DNA of 64,000 bases, from positions 3,348,001-3,412,000 of the forward strand of contig NZ_CP074405.1 of assembly GCF_018388445.1 (NCBI RefSeq), given 5' to 3'. Positions 33,739 to 43,313 of the stretch are shown piece by piece. Under the pieces are notes generated by a model. The model did not search any database. It had not been told where the DNA came from and was given only the letters and a program-made list of their open reading frames with translations. The position numbers and the translations under genes were made by a program. Each line of letters begins with the position of its first letter. Positions within the stretch are counted from its first letter, which is position 1. The DNA comes from Cellulomonas wangleii (GTDB lineage Bacteria; Actinomycetota; Actinomycetes; Actinomycetales; Cellulomonadaceae).

Positions 33739-34872
33739 GTGACCGACAGGACGGACAGCACGGGCGGGACGAGCACGACCGCCCGCGAGGCGGCCCGGGC
33801 CGGCTACGCGTTCGCCAACGAGTTCGTCAACGTGGTCGCCACCCTGCCCGGCGGCGTCCGCGTGCGGACGGCGGGCCGGTGCGGCGGCATGTCGTTCTCC
33901 GTGCTCGACCACCTGGCCGCCGGACGCGACGCGCCGTCCTGGCCGCCCGCCCTGTTCGCCCCGGGGCGGGTGCCGCCCGACGGGCACCTCGTGGCGGACC
34001 ACCTGCGCGCCCGCCAGCTCGACTCGTTCCGCTCCGCCTCGGCGCTGCGGTTCCTCACGTGGTCCGTGCTGCCCGACGCCGACGTCGGGCCGCTGGCCGG
34101 GGTCCGCACGCGGACGTGCCGCGAGCTGCCCCGCGTGCTGCGCGCGCTGGCGGAGGGCCACCCCGTGGTGCTCGGCCTGGTCGTCGCGCGCACCCTCGTG
34201 CGCTCCGGGGACAACCACCAGGTCGTGGCGACGGGGTTCGTCCGCGACCCGGTGACCGGCGCCGTGACGCTCACGGTGCTGGACCCCAACAGCCCGCGGC
34301 GCGAGGTCACGCTGCATGCGACGGCCGACGGCTGGCGTGCGGACGACGGGCGGCTGTGGCGCGGGTTCTTCGCCCACACCTACCGGCCGCGGACGCCGCC
34401 GCCCCTGCCGGGCGCGTCGCGACGCCCCGGCACCGCGGTGCGGCCCGACGCGTCGCTCGCCCTGGTCCACGTCGCGACGGGGCGCCGGCTCGTCGTGGCC
34501 GACGGCGTGCCGGCGCTGCGGGCGCAGGGCACGACGACGTGGGCGCCGTCCGCACCGCGCACGGGACGGGGCCTGGCCGACGGCGCCCTGGTGCTGCTGG
34601 TGGCGGCGGGCGACGCACCCCGTGCGCTGACCCTGGGTCCCGACGGCCCCGCGCTGGCCGACCCACCGGCCGGGGCAGGGGCGCCGGGCGGCCACGACGC
34701 ACCCGGTCCGGAGGCGTGGCGCGTCGTCGTCGAGGGGGGCGGCGCCTGGCGCGAGGGGTCGCGCGTCCGTCTGCTGCACGCGGCGACGGGTGCGCTGCTC
34801 CGGGGTACGGGTGACCGGCTCGGGAGCACGTTCACGCCGGACGCGCAGACCTGGTGGACCGTCGGGTCGTGA
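33739..34872 (+). CDS. papain-like (C39-type) domain protein with a C-terminal trefoil-like region
   Basis: I do not recognise this 377-residue protein as a named family. The N-terminal ~215 residues show a papain-like order: Cys in AGRCGGMSFSVLDHL (near residue 48), His in SGDNHQVVATGF (near 157) and Asp in LTVLDPNSP (near 176), with HPVVLGLV preceding the His strand as in C39-like peptidases. The C-terminal part (~240-377) has repeats such as LVHVATGRRLVV and RLLHAATGALLRG, which resemble MIR/beta-trefoil strands. No signal peptide is seen. The GTG start follows GGGAGG. It stands alone between a terminator and the convergent idi gene. Confidence 0.75.
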   Translation: MTDRTDSTGGTSTTAREAARAGYAFANEFVNVVATLPGGVRVRTAGRCGGMSFSVLDHLAAGRDAPSWPPALFAPGRVPPDGHLVADHLRARQLDSFRSASALRFLTWSVLPDADVGPLAGVRTRTCRELPRVLRALAEGHPVVLGLVVARTLVRSGDNHQVVATGFVRDPVTGAVTLTVLDPNSPRREVTLHATADGWRADDGRLWRGFFAHTYRPRTPPPLPGASRRPGTAVRPDASLALVHVATGRRLVVADGVPALRAQGTTTWAPSAPRTGRGLADGALVLLVAAGDAPRALTLGPDGPALADPPAGAGAPGGHDAPGPEAWRVVVEGGGAWREGSRVRLLHAATGALLRGTGDRLGSTFTPDAQTWWTVGS

Positions 34873-34887
34873 CGGGCAGGGTCGGGC

Positions 34888-35415
34888 TCAGGCCCCCACG
34901 GCGGCGGCGTCGAGCACGCGCAGCACGTCGGCGAACCACGGGGTGACGACGCCGGCGGCGACGAGCTCGTGCGCGCGGGCCGGCGTGACCCACTCGGTGC
35001 CGTCGACCTCGAGCGGGTCGGGGGCCAGCTCGCCCTCGCACCGGCCGACCAGGACGTGGTCGTACTCGCACTCGACGTGCCCGGAGACGTCGTCGGGGGC
35101 GCGGTAGCGGAACGTGCCGACCTCGCGGGCGTCGACCAGCTCGACGCCCAGCTCCTCGCGGACGCGCAGCGCGGCACGCTCGTGCAGGTCGGTCCCGGGC
35201 AGGGGGTGGCCGCAGCACGAGTTGGTCCACAGGCCCGCGAACCGCAGCTTGGTCAGCGCGCGGCGCTGCAGCAGCATGCGCCCGTCGGGGCGCGTGAGGA
35301 CGACCGAGAACGCGCGGTGCAGCCGTCCCGGCGCGCGGTGGGCCTCGGCCACGGTCGTGGTGCCGGTCGCCCGACCGTCCTCGTCGACCAGCTCGACCCG
35401 GTCGGTCTCCGCCAT
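34888..35415 (-). CDS. idi: isopentenyl-diphosphate delta-isomerase, type 1
   Basis: A 175-residue Nudix-fold isomerase that interconverts IPP and DMAPP for isoprenoid synthesis. The catalytic Cys is in TNSCCGHPLPG and the catalytic Glu in HVECEYDHV. The Nudix-like helix is ERAALRVREELGV. Length matches bacterial type 1 enzymes. The ATG at 35415 has GAGGGAGG upstream; the longer frame adds 38 unrelated residues. The gene is alone and divergent from the organosulfur operon. Confidence 0.95.
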   Translation of the reverse strand: MAETDRVELVDEDGRATGTTTVAEAHRAPGRLHRAFSVVLTRPDGRMLLQRRALTKLRFAGLWTNSCCGHPLPGTDLHERAALRVREELGVELVDAREVGTFRYRAPDDVSGHVECEYDHVLVGRCEGELAPDPLEVDGTEWVTPARAHELVAAGVVTPWFADVLRVLDAAAVGA

Positions 35416-35618
35416 GGGTCCCGCCCTCCCTCGTGTCGCGGTGCGGCGCGCGCGCCACGGACCTGCGGCTAGTACGACACGTCGGGCCGCCGGGAGCAAG
35501 CCGGTGCGGGCGCCCGCAGCGGGCGGCACGGCGGATCCCGCGGCACGTCGCGCCCGTGACGTCTCAGGATGCGATCACCGGGTTATTCCCGACTGATCCG
35601 GTATGCAATTGTCGACGC
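35416..35618 (+). promoter_or_regulatory. promoter region of the organosulfur operon
   Basis: An AT-richer patch at about 35575-35612 stands out in otherwise GC-rich DNA. It contains CGGG-TTATT-CCCG (a small hairpin) and, further on, GGTATGCAATTG, which could hold a -10 element (TATGCA). It lies just upstream of a short Cys-containing reading frame and ~300 bases before the binding-protein gene. Confidence 0.45.
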
Positions 35619-35705
35619 ATGCCCGCACCGACCCCCACGCACGCCGCCGCCCCCGTGCTGCGGTCCCGCGCGTGTCGGTCGTGCCCGGCCCCGCGCTGTC
35701 GCTGA
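35619..35705 (+). CDS. possible Cys-containing leader peptide
   Basis: A 28-codon frame, ATG at 35619 to TGA at 35703-35705, encodes a peptide ending RACRSCPAPRCR, with three Cys in its last ten residues. Cys-containing leader peptides upstream of sulfur-acquisition operons are known in actinobacteria, where ribosome stalling at Cys codons couples expression to cysteine supply. No clear Shine-Dalgarno is present, so the mRNA may be nearly leaderless. The following ~200 bases to the binding-protein gene hold no other gene. This may be chance. Confidence 0.35.
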   Translation: MPAPTPTHAAAPVLRSRACRSCPAPRCR

Positions 35706-35906
35706 CCAGCGCCCCGGACCCCGCCGCCGCCCGGCCGCGCGGTCCCGCCGTCACCGGTCCCGCCGGTCCCCGCCCCTGATCCCGGCACGCCTCCGTCACG
35801 CCCACCACCCGCAGGCCGACACCCCGAGGCGTGCCCGCACCACCCCCACCACGACCGCCGTGCGCACCTCGCGCCCGGCACCCGCACCCTGCCCGGAAGG
35901 CCCGTC

Positions 35907-37055
35907 ATGCCCCTCGCACCCCCCGGCCCGGTCACCGGCCGGACACCCGCCCCGCCCACCGCCCGGCCCGTGCCCGCTCGCGTCCGTGGACGCCGGCTCG
36001 CCGCGCTCGCCGCCGCCGCGCTGCTGCCCGCCCTGCTCGGCGCGTGCACCGGCGACGCCGTGGCCGACACCCCCGCCGCGACGGGCGCCCCGTCGGCCCT
36101 GCCCACCGCGGTACCCGCCGGGACCACGCTGGTCGTCGGCGACCCCACCACGCAGGAGGCCGTCGAGATCGCGGGCGACGACCTCGACGCGGACCTCGGC
36201 TTCACCATCGAGTGGGCCAACCTGTCCGGCGGTCCGCAGACCAGCGAGGCGTTCCGGGCCGGCGCCCTGGACGTCGGCGCGGTCGCGGACATCCCGCCCA
36301 TCCACGCCGAGTGGACGGGGCTCGACGTCAAGATCGTCGCGGCGGTCTACCGCGAGGACTGGGAGCAGAACCCCATCTACGAGTTCGGGGTCGGCCCCGA
36401 CGTCGACGGCGTCGAGTCGCTCGAGGACTTCGCCGGGCACCGCATCGCGTACTCGCCCGGGCAGGCCCAGGGCGTCATCGTGCTGCGCGCGCTGGAGGCG
36501 GCGGGTCTCACGACCGACGACGTCACGCTCGTCGAGCTGCCCAGCAACGGCGACGTCTACACCACCGCGCTGGCCGCGGGCGAGGTCGACATCGCGCCCA
36601 TCGGCGGCGTGCAGATCGCGCGCTACCTCAAGAAGTACGGCGTCGACGGGGCGCACACCGTGCGGCACGGCCTGCGCGACGACCCGAGCCACCTCTACGT
36701 GCCGACGTCCGTGCTGGACGACCCCGCCAAGGCCGCCGCGCTGCGCGCCTACGTGCAGCTGTGGACGCAGGCCAAGCTCTGGGTGCACGACCACCCGGAG
36801 GAGTGGAAGGCCGGGTACTACGTGAAGGACCAGGGCCTGAGCCCGCAGGACGCGGACTACCTGGTGGAGCGCGCCGGCGTCCCCGACATCCCCGAGGACT
36901 GGACCGAGCACATCGCCCGGCACCAGGAGACGGTCGAGCTGCTGGCCGCCGCCACCGGCAACGAGGTGCTGGACGCGGCCGACCTGTGGGACGAGCGGTT
37001 CGCCCCCGTGGTCGCGCAGGCGGCCGCCGACTACCGCGCGAGGGAGGCCGGCTGA
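35907..37055 (+). CDS. sulfonate/organosulfur ABC importer binding lipoprotein (SsuA-like)
   Basis: A 382-residue lipoprotein. An Arg-rich N-region, hydrophobic segment and lipobox LLGACTGD mark export. The mature protein resembles the NMT1/SsuA/TauA group: LDVGAVADIPPIHA, IAYSPGQAQGVIVLRALEAAGL, and AAGEVDIAPIGGVQIARYL. These bind sulfonates, taurine, nitrate or similar anions. The downstream flavin monooxygenase supports an organosulfur substrate. The ATG follows AAGG with moderate spacing. Its stop overlaps the permease start (TGATG at 37053-37057). Confidence 0.9.
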   Translation: MPLAPPGPVTGRTPAPPTARPVPARVRGRRLAALAAAALLPALLGACTGDAVADTPAATGAPSALPTAVPAGTTLVVGDPTTQEAVEIAGDDLDADLGFTIEWANLSGGPQTSEAFRAGALDVGAVADIPPIHAEWTGLDVKIVAAVYREDWEQNPIYEFGVGPDVDGVESLEDFAGHRIAYSPGQAQGVIVLRALEAAGLTTDDVTLVELPSNGDVYTTALAAGEVDIAPIGGVQIARYLKKYGVDGAHTVRHGLRDDPSHLYVPTSVLDDPAKAAALRAYVQLWTQAKLWVHDHPEEWKAGYYVKDQGLSPQDADYLVERAGVPDIPEDWTEHIARHQETVELLAAATGNEVLDAADLWDERFAPVVAQAAADYRAREAG

Positions 37056-37924
37056 TGTCCACGCTGTCCCTCCCCCACGGCCTGGCCCGCCGGCCCGCCG
37101 CCCGCACGGCACCACCGGCCGCACCCGCCCGGCGTCGCGCCCGCGGCACCCGGCGCCTCGGCCCCGGCCGTCCGCTGCGCGGCGGCACGCTCATCGGCCT
37201 CGGCGCGCTGCTCGCCGTGTGGTCCGTCGGCTCGGCCGTCGGGTTCATCGACCAGCGCACGCTGTCGGCGCCCTGGACCGTGGTGACCACGGCCGCCGAC
37301 CTGGTCGCCGACGGCCGGCTCCAGGAGCACCTGGCGGTGTCGGCCGGGCGCGCGCTGTCCGGGCTCGTCCTCGGCGTCCTGGCCGGGACGGTGCTCGCCG
37401 TGGTCGCCGGCCTCAGCCGCTGGGGCGAGGCCGTCGTCGACGGGCCGGTGCAGCTCAAGCGGGCCGTCCCGAGCCTCGCGCTGCTGCCGCTGCTCATCCT
37501 GTGGCTCGGCATCGGCGAGACGATGAAGATCGTCACGATCCTGCTGGGCGTGCTCATCCCGGTCTACATCCACACGCACAACGGCCTGCGGACCATCGAC
37601 GCGCGGTACGTCGAGCTCGCCGAGACCGTCGGGCTGTCGCGGTGGGGGTTCCTCACCCGGGTGGTGCTGCCGGGCGCCCTGCCGGGCTTCCTGCTGGGGC
37701 TGCGGTTCGCCGTCACCGGCTGCTGGCTGGCGCTCGTCGTCGTCGAGCAGATCAACGGCACCGCCGGCATCGGCTACATGATGGAGCTGGCCCGCACGTA
37801 CGGGCAGACCGACGTGATCGTCGTCGGTCTCGTCCTCTACGGGATCCTCGGCTACGGCTCCGACCTGCTCGTCCGGATCGTGCAGAGGAGGGCCCTGTCG
37901 TGGCGACGCACCCTGGCGGACTGA
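37055..37924 (+). CDS. sulfonate-type ABC importer permease (SsuC-like)
   Basis: A 289-residue permease with about six helices and the family EAA-like loop YVELAETVGLSRWGFLTRVVLPGALPGFLLG. The segment PSLALLPLLILWLGIGETMKI is characteristic of SsuC/TauC/NrtB proteins. A ~45-residue basic N-terminal tail precedes the first helix. Start and stop overlaps with both neighbours (TGATG upstream, 25 bases downstream) show tight coupling within the operon. Confidence 0.93.
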   Translation: MSTLSLPHGLARRPAARTAPPAAPARRRARGTRRLGPGRPLRGGTLIGLGALLAVWSVGSAVGFIDQRTLSAPWTVVTTAADLVADGRLQEHLAVSAGRALSGLVLGVLAGTVLAVVAGLSRWGEAVVDGPVQLKRAVPSLALLPLLILWLGIGETMKIVTILLGVLIPVYIHTHNGLRTIDARYVELAETVGLSRWGFLTRVVLPGALPGFLLGLRFAVTGCWLALVVVEQINGTAGIGYMMELARTYGQTDVIVVGLVLYGILGYGSDLLVRIVQRRALSWRRTLAD

Positions 37925-38790
37925 CCGCACCCGGCCCCACGGAGGACACCCGCGTCCCGGTCCGCTCGGCCGTGCCGGCACCCGCGCACGGGGTGCTCGC
38001 CGACGAGCGCGTCACCACCGACGACGGCTCGGTGCGCGTGCGGGACCTGGCCCGGGCCTACGGCCTGGGCGAGGGCGACGGGCGTGTGCTGCGCGGCCTG
38101 GACCTGACGATCGCCGCCGGGGAGTTCGTCGCGATCCTCGGACGCAGCGGCTCGGGCAAGAGCACGCTGCTGCGCGCGCTGGCCGGCCTCGACCACGACG
38201 TGCACGGCACCGGGACGATCGCCGTGCCGGAGCGCGTGTCCGTGGTGTTCCAGGACTCGCGGCTGCTGCCGTGGGCGCGGGTCCTCGACAACGTGGTGCT
38301 GGGCCTGCGCGGCCCGGGGGCGCGTGACCTGGGCGCCGAGCGCCTGGCGGAGGTGGGGCTCGCGGGCCGCGAGCGCGCCTGGCCCACCGAGCTGTCGGGC
38401 GGTGAGCAGCAGCGGGTGTCGTTGGCCCGCTCCCTGGTGCGCGAGCCGCAGCTGCTGCTGGCCGACGAGCCGTTCGGGGCGCTCGACGCCCTCACCCGTA
38501 CCCGCATGCACGCCCTGCTGCGCGACCTGTGCGCGCGGCACCGGCCGGCGGTCCTGCTGGTCACGCACGACGTCGACGAGGCGATCGTGCTGGCCGACCG
38601 GGTCGTCGTCCTCGACGCCGGACGCATCACCCTCGACACCCCCGTCACCCACCGCGACCCGGCCGACCCCGGGTTCGTGGCCCTGCGCCGAGGGCTGCTC
38701 GACGCCCTCGGCGTGCCCCCGGTCGTCCCCTCGTCCGGCACCCCGTCCACCTCACTGCCCACCTCCCTGCCCCACAGGAGCACCCCATGA
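37900..38790 (+). CDS. sulfonate-type ABC importer ATPase (SsuB-like)
   Basis: A 296-residue ATPase: Walker A GRSGSGKST, Q-loop VVFQDSRLLPWARV, signature LSGGEQQRVSLARSL, Walker B LLLADEPFGALD, and switch His in LLVTHDVDEA. This matches SsuB/TauB proteins, including the short Q-loop RLLPW motif. The GTG at 37900 has GAGGAGGG upstream and lies within the permease gene's last codons. A ~50-residue leader before the ABC fold and a Ser/Thr/Pro-rich tail are additions. The next gene starts in an ATGA overlap. Confidence 0.93.
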   Translation: MATHPGGLTAPGPTEDTRVPVRSAVPAPAHGVLADERVTTDDGSVRVRDLARAYGLGEGDGRVLRGLDLTIAAGEFVAILGRSGSGKSTLLRALAGLDHDVHGTGTIAVPERVSVVFQDSRLLPWARVLDNVVLGLRGPGARDLGAERLAEVGLAGRERAWPTELSGGEQQRVSLARSLVREPQLLLADEPFGALDALTRTRMHALLRDLCARHRPAVLLVTHDVDEAIVLADRVVVLDAGRITLDTPVTHRDPADPGFVALRRGLLDALGVPPVVPSSGTPSTSLPTSLPHRSTP

Positions 38791-40195
38791 CCGCACCCCG
38801 ACGCGAGGGGCAGCTGCACCTCAACGCGTTCCTCATGAGCACCGGCCACCACGAGGCGTCGTGGCGGCTGCCCGAGTCCGACCCGTCGTACCGCAGCACC
38901 GACATCGGCTACCTGCAGCGGCTCGCGCAGACGGCCGAGCGCGGGCACCTCGACTCGATCTTCTTCGCCGACGGCCCGGCGCTGTTCCGCGACGTGGGCC
39001 GACGCCCGTCCGGCACGCTCGAGCCGACGGTCGTCCTGGCGGCGATCGCCGCGGTGACGAGCCGCATCGGGCTGATCGCGACCGCGTCGACCACCTACAA
39101 CGACCCGTACAACCTGGCCCGCCGGTTCGCGTCCGTCGACCACATCAGCGGCGGGCGCGCGGGCTGGAACATCGTGACGACGGCGCACCTGGAGGCCGCC
39201 CGCAACTTCGGCCAGGACGAGCTGCCGTCGCACCGGTCCCGCTACGAGCGCGCCGCGGAGTTCATCGACGTCGCGCTGCGGCTGTGGGACTCGTGGGAGG
39301 ACGACGTCGAGATCGGCGACAAGGAGGCCGGACTGTGGGGCGACGCGACGCGGATCCACCCGCCCGAGCACGTCGGCGAGCACTTCCGGGTCGCCGGGGC
39401 GCTGACGACGCCGCGGTCGCCGCAGGCGTACCCGCTGCTGGTGCAGGCCGGGTCCTCGGAGGACGGCAAGGACCTCGCCGCGCGCTACGCCGAGGCCGTG
39501 TTCACGGCGCAGCAGACGCTCGACGACGCCCTGGCGTTCACCACCGACCTCAAGCGCCGGGCCGTCGAGTGGGGCCGGGACCCCGCCGGGCTGCTCGTGC
39601 TGCCGGGCATCGTGCCCGTCATCGGGGCGACCGAGGATGAGGCGCGGGCGAAGGAGGAGGAGCTCGACCGGCTCATCCGGCCCGAGTACGCCCGCGCCCA
39701 GCTCGCCAAGACCCTGCGCGTCGACCCCGACGACCTGCCGCTCGACCGCGAGCTGCCCGCCGACCTGCCGAGCGAGGACGAGATCGAGGGTGCGAAGTCG
39801 CGGTACACGCTGATCGTCGAGCTGGCGCGGCGCGAGCACCTGACCGTGCGGCAGCTCATCGGCCGGCTCGGGGGCGGCCGCGGGCACCGCACGTTCTCGG
39901 GGACGGCCGAGCAGGTCGCCGACGCCATCCAGGAGTGGTGGGACGCGGGCGCCGCCGACGGGTTCAACATCATGCCCGCCGTGCTGCCGTCGGGCCTGGA
40001 GGAGTTCGTCGACCAGGTCGTGCCCGTCCTCGTCGACCGGGGCCTGTTCCGCAGCGGGTACACCGGCACCACGCTGCGCGACCACTACGGGCTCGCGAGG
40101 CCCCCGCACCCCCGCACGCGCACCACGCCCGGCCTGGGCATCGGCGTCCTCGCCGCGGACGCCACCTCCGGCACCACCCACGAAGGAGCACACGC

Positions 40196-40199
<4 letters not shown>
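38787..40199 (+). CDS. FMN-dependent monooxygenase, NtaA/SnaA/DszA group (luciferase-like)
   Basis: A 470-residue luciferase-like flavin monooxygenase. Its length and motifs ([70 protein letters not shown]) place it with the NtaA/SnaA/DszA branch, not the shorter ~380-residue SsuD. It would use reduced FMN and oxygen to cleave a C-S or C-N bond in an imported organosulfur compound. A separate flavin reductase is needed; none is in the operon. The ATG follows CAGGAG and overlaps the ATPase stop (ATGA at 38787-38790). Confidence 0.92.
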
Positions 40200-41218
<1,019 letters not shown>

Positions 41219-41374
41219 CCCGCCGGCGTCCGCTGCGTCGGGCTGCGGGAGGGGCCCGGGCGGGGCGCGGCACGGGGGCGTTGCGGCGAACGGGTGAGCG
41301 TCGCCGCTCGAGGGGCGGGCCCCGCGTCCTGGTGATGAGATTTCGGGGTCCCACCCGCCTCACCGAGGAGCCAC

Positions 41375-41665
41375 ATGTCCCAGGCCCCGTACCCGTCCTA
41401 CCCGGCCTCCGACCAGCAGGACTCGCTGCCGCCGATGCCGGCCAAGCGGTCCAACCTGCTGTCGATCATCTCGTTCCCGCTGTCGGCGATCGCGCTGCTG
41501 TTCGTGCCGATCCTGTTCGGTGGTGTCGCGATCGTCCTCGCCAGCATCGCCAAGTTCTCGCGGCGCGAGCCGCTCGGGACGGTGGCGTTCGTCATCTCGA
41601 TCGTGGCCACGGTCATCGGCATCGTGCTCGGGGCGGTCGTCGGCATGATGAGCGCCGTCGCCTGA
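41375..41665 (+). CDS. small two-helix membrane protein (DUF4190-like)
   Basis: A 96-residue protein with a Pro/Tyr/Gln-rich cytoplasmic N-terminus (YPSYPASDQQ) and two hydrophobic helices separated by the short loop AKFSRREPLG. This layout is typical of small actinobacterial DUF4190-type proteins of unknown function. It has its own promoter region (156 bases upstream contain no gene) and a GAGGAG-like site before the ATG. It ends at a strong bidirectional terminator. Confidence 0.75.
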   Translation: MSQAPYPSYPASDQQDSLPPMPAKRSNLLSIISFPLSAIALLFVPILFGGVAIVLASIAKFSRREPLGTVAFVISIVATVIGIVLGAVVGMMSAVA

Positions 41666-41678
41666 CCCGACGACGACC

Positions 41679-41710
41679 GAGGCCCGACCCCCGCGCGGGG
41701 GTCGGGCCTC
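41679..41710. terminator. bidirectional hairpin terminator
   Basis: A perfect 14-bp stem (41679-41692 with 41697-41710) and a GCGC loop, flanked by further pairing CGACGA/TCGTCG, lie between the convergent small membrane protein gene and the GH43 gene. Confidence 0.92.
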
Positions 41711-41753
41711 GTCGTCGTGCGGCCGTGCGGTGCGCCGGCCGCCCGTCGGCACG

Positions 41754-43313
41754 TCAGCCGGCGGGGGCGTACTCCACGCGCTCGACGTGCGCCACGGTCT
41801 GCGTCGGGGCGCCGGCGCTCGTGCCGTAGACCCCCAGCCACAGGCCCAGGAAGCCACCGGTCGCCACGGTGTCGAGCTGCGTCGCGTCGGCCGTGGCCAC
41901 GACGACGGGAGCCGTGTCACCCACGCCGGCCAGCAGCTGCAGGTCCGCGCCGCGGGCCCGGACGCCCAGCACCAGCGGTGCGTCGGCGGACGCCGCGAGC
42001 GTGACCTCGCCGAGCACCCGCTCCTGCCCGCCCTGGCGGTGCACGACGCGGACGTGCCGGACGTCGCCGTCGGCCGTGACCGCGAGCCGCGCGTGGTCCT
42101 TCTCGGACTGCCGGACGACCAGCCCGACCTCCTCGCCCTGGCCCAGGTCGGCGCGCACGCGCGCCGTGAGGTCGGCGTCCCGGTGCTGCAGCCGCAGCCC
42201 GAGGAACGCCGGGACCTCCAGGTCGGCGAGCGTCGCCGGGCGCAGCGGCAGGTCCCAGCCCTCACCGGCGGGCGTCGCGACCTCGCTCGGCTGGGCGCGC
42301 ACGGCGGTCCAGCGCAGGTCGGCCGGTGGCACGACGCCGGACGCCGCGCCCTGGACCACGCCGGGCGTCGGGGTGCCGGCGAACGGCACCTCGACCTCGT
42401 CGGGGATCTTGCCGACGCCCGGTGCGAACACCGGCCAGCCGTCCTCCCAGACCACCGGCACGAGGAACGTCTCGCGGCCCAGCGGGTAGTGGTACCCGCC
42501 GTAGGTGCGCATCGCCAGCAGCACGGCCCACCAGCTGCCGTCGGCCGCCTCGACGAGGTCGGCGTGCCCCGCACCGACGACCGGGTGCCGCCGCCCCAGG
42601 TGACGGTGCGTGAGCACCGGGTTGCCCCTGGTCCCGACGTACGGGCCGGTCACGGAGTCCGAGCGCGCGACGCTCTCGGCGTGGTGGAACTCGGTGCCAC
42701 CCTCGGCCGCGATGAGGTAGTAGGTGCCGTCCACCTTGTAGATGTGCGGCGCCTCCGACCACACGACGCCCTCGACGGCGCCGTGCCAGATGACGGTCTC
42801 CGGCCCGACCCACTGCATCGTCTCGCGGTCGAGCTCCCGCACCCAGACCTCGGTCTGGTCGTGCCAGCGGGGCTCGAGGGCCAGGCGGGTGCCGTGCACC
42901 CAGATGCGACCGTCGTCGTCGAAGAAGATCGACGGGTCGATGCCGAACGACTCCAGCCAGATCGGGTCGGACCACGGCCCGGCCGGGTCCTTCGCGGTCA
43001 TGAGGAAGTTGCCGCCGCGGCTGCCGTCCCGCTGGTCGACGAGCGTGCACACGACCCAGAACTGCCCGTCGTGGTACCGGATCGTCGGCGCGTACAGGCC
43101 GCCGGACGACGCGATCCCCGTGAAGTCGAGCTGCCCGGGCCGGTCGACGACGTGCCCGATCTGCTCCCAGCTCACCAGGTCGCGGCTGTGCAGCACCGGC
43201 AGGCCCGGCAGGTACTCGAACGTCGAGGTGACGAGGTAGTAGTCGTCACCGACCCGGCAGATCGAGGGGTCGGGGTAGCACCCCGGAAGGATCGGGTTGC
43301 TCACGGTGCTCAT
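41754..43313 (-). CDS. beta-xylosidase / alpha-arabinofuranosidase, GH43 with C-terminal beta-sandwich
   Basis: A 519-residue cytoplasmic GH43 enzyme; no signal peptide. The N-terminal propeller starts NPILPGCYPDPSICRVGDDYY, with the general base at D15. The pKa-modulating Asp is in SFGIDPSIF (D126) and the general acid Glu in VVWSEAPHIY (E187). Residues ~330-519 form the concanavalin-like domain found in GH43 beta-xylosidases. It would split xylobiose or arabinoxylan fragments. Its ATG overlaps the stop of the GH3 gene (ATGA at 43310-43313), so both enzymes are produced together. Confidence 0.95.
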   Translation of the reverse strand: MSTVSNPILPGCYPDPSICRVGDDYYLVTSTFEYLPGLPVLHSRDLVSWEQIGHVVDRPGQLDFTGIASSGGLYAPTIRYHDGQFWVVCTLVDQRDGSRGGNFLMTAKDPAGPWSDPIWLESFGIDPSIFFDDDGRIWVHGTRLALEPRWHDQTEVWVRELDRETMQWVGPETVIWHGAVEGVVWSEAPHIYKVDGTYYLIAAEGGTEFHHAESVARSDSVTGPYVGTRGNPVLTHRHLGRRHPVVGAGHADLVEAADGSWWAVLLAMRTYGGYHYPLGRETFLVPVVWEDGWPVFAPGVGKIPDEVEVPFAGTPTPGVVQGAASGVVPPADLRWTAVRAQPSEVATPAGEGWDLPLRPATLADLEVPAFLGLRLQHRDADLTARVRADLGQGEEVGLVVRQSEKDHARLAVTADGDVRHVRVVHRQGGQERVLGEVTLAASADAPLVLGVRARGADLQLLAGVGDTAPVVVATADATQLDTVATGGFLGLWLGVYGTSAGAPTQTVAHVERVEYAPAG

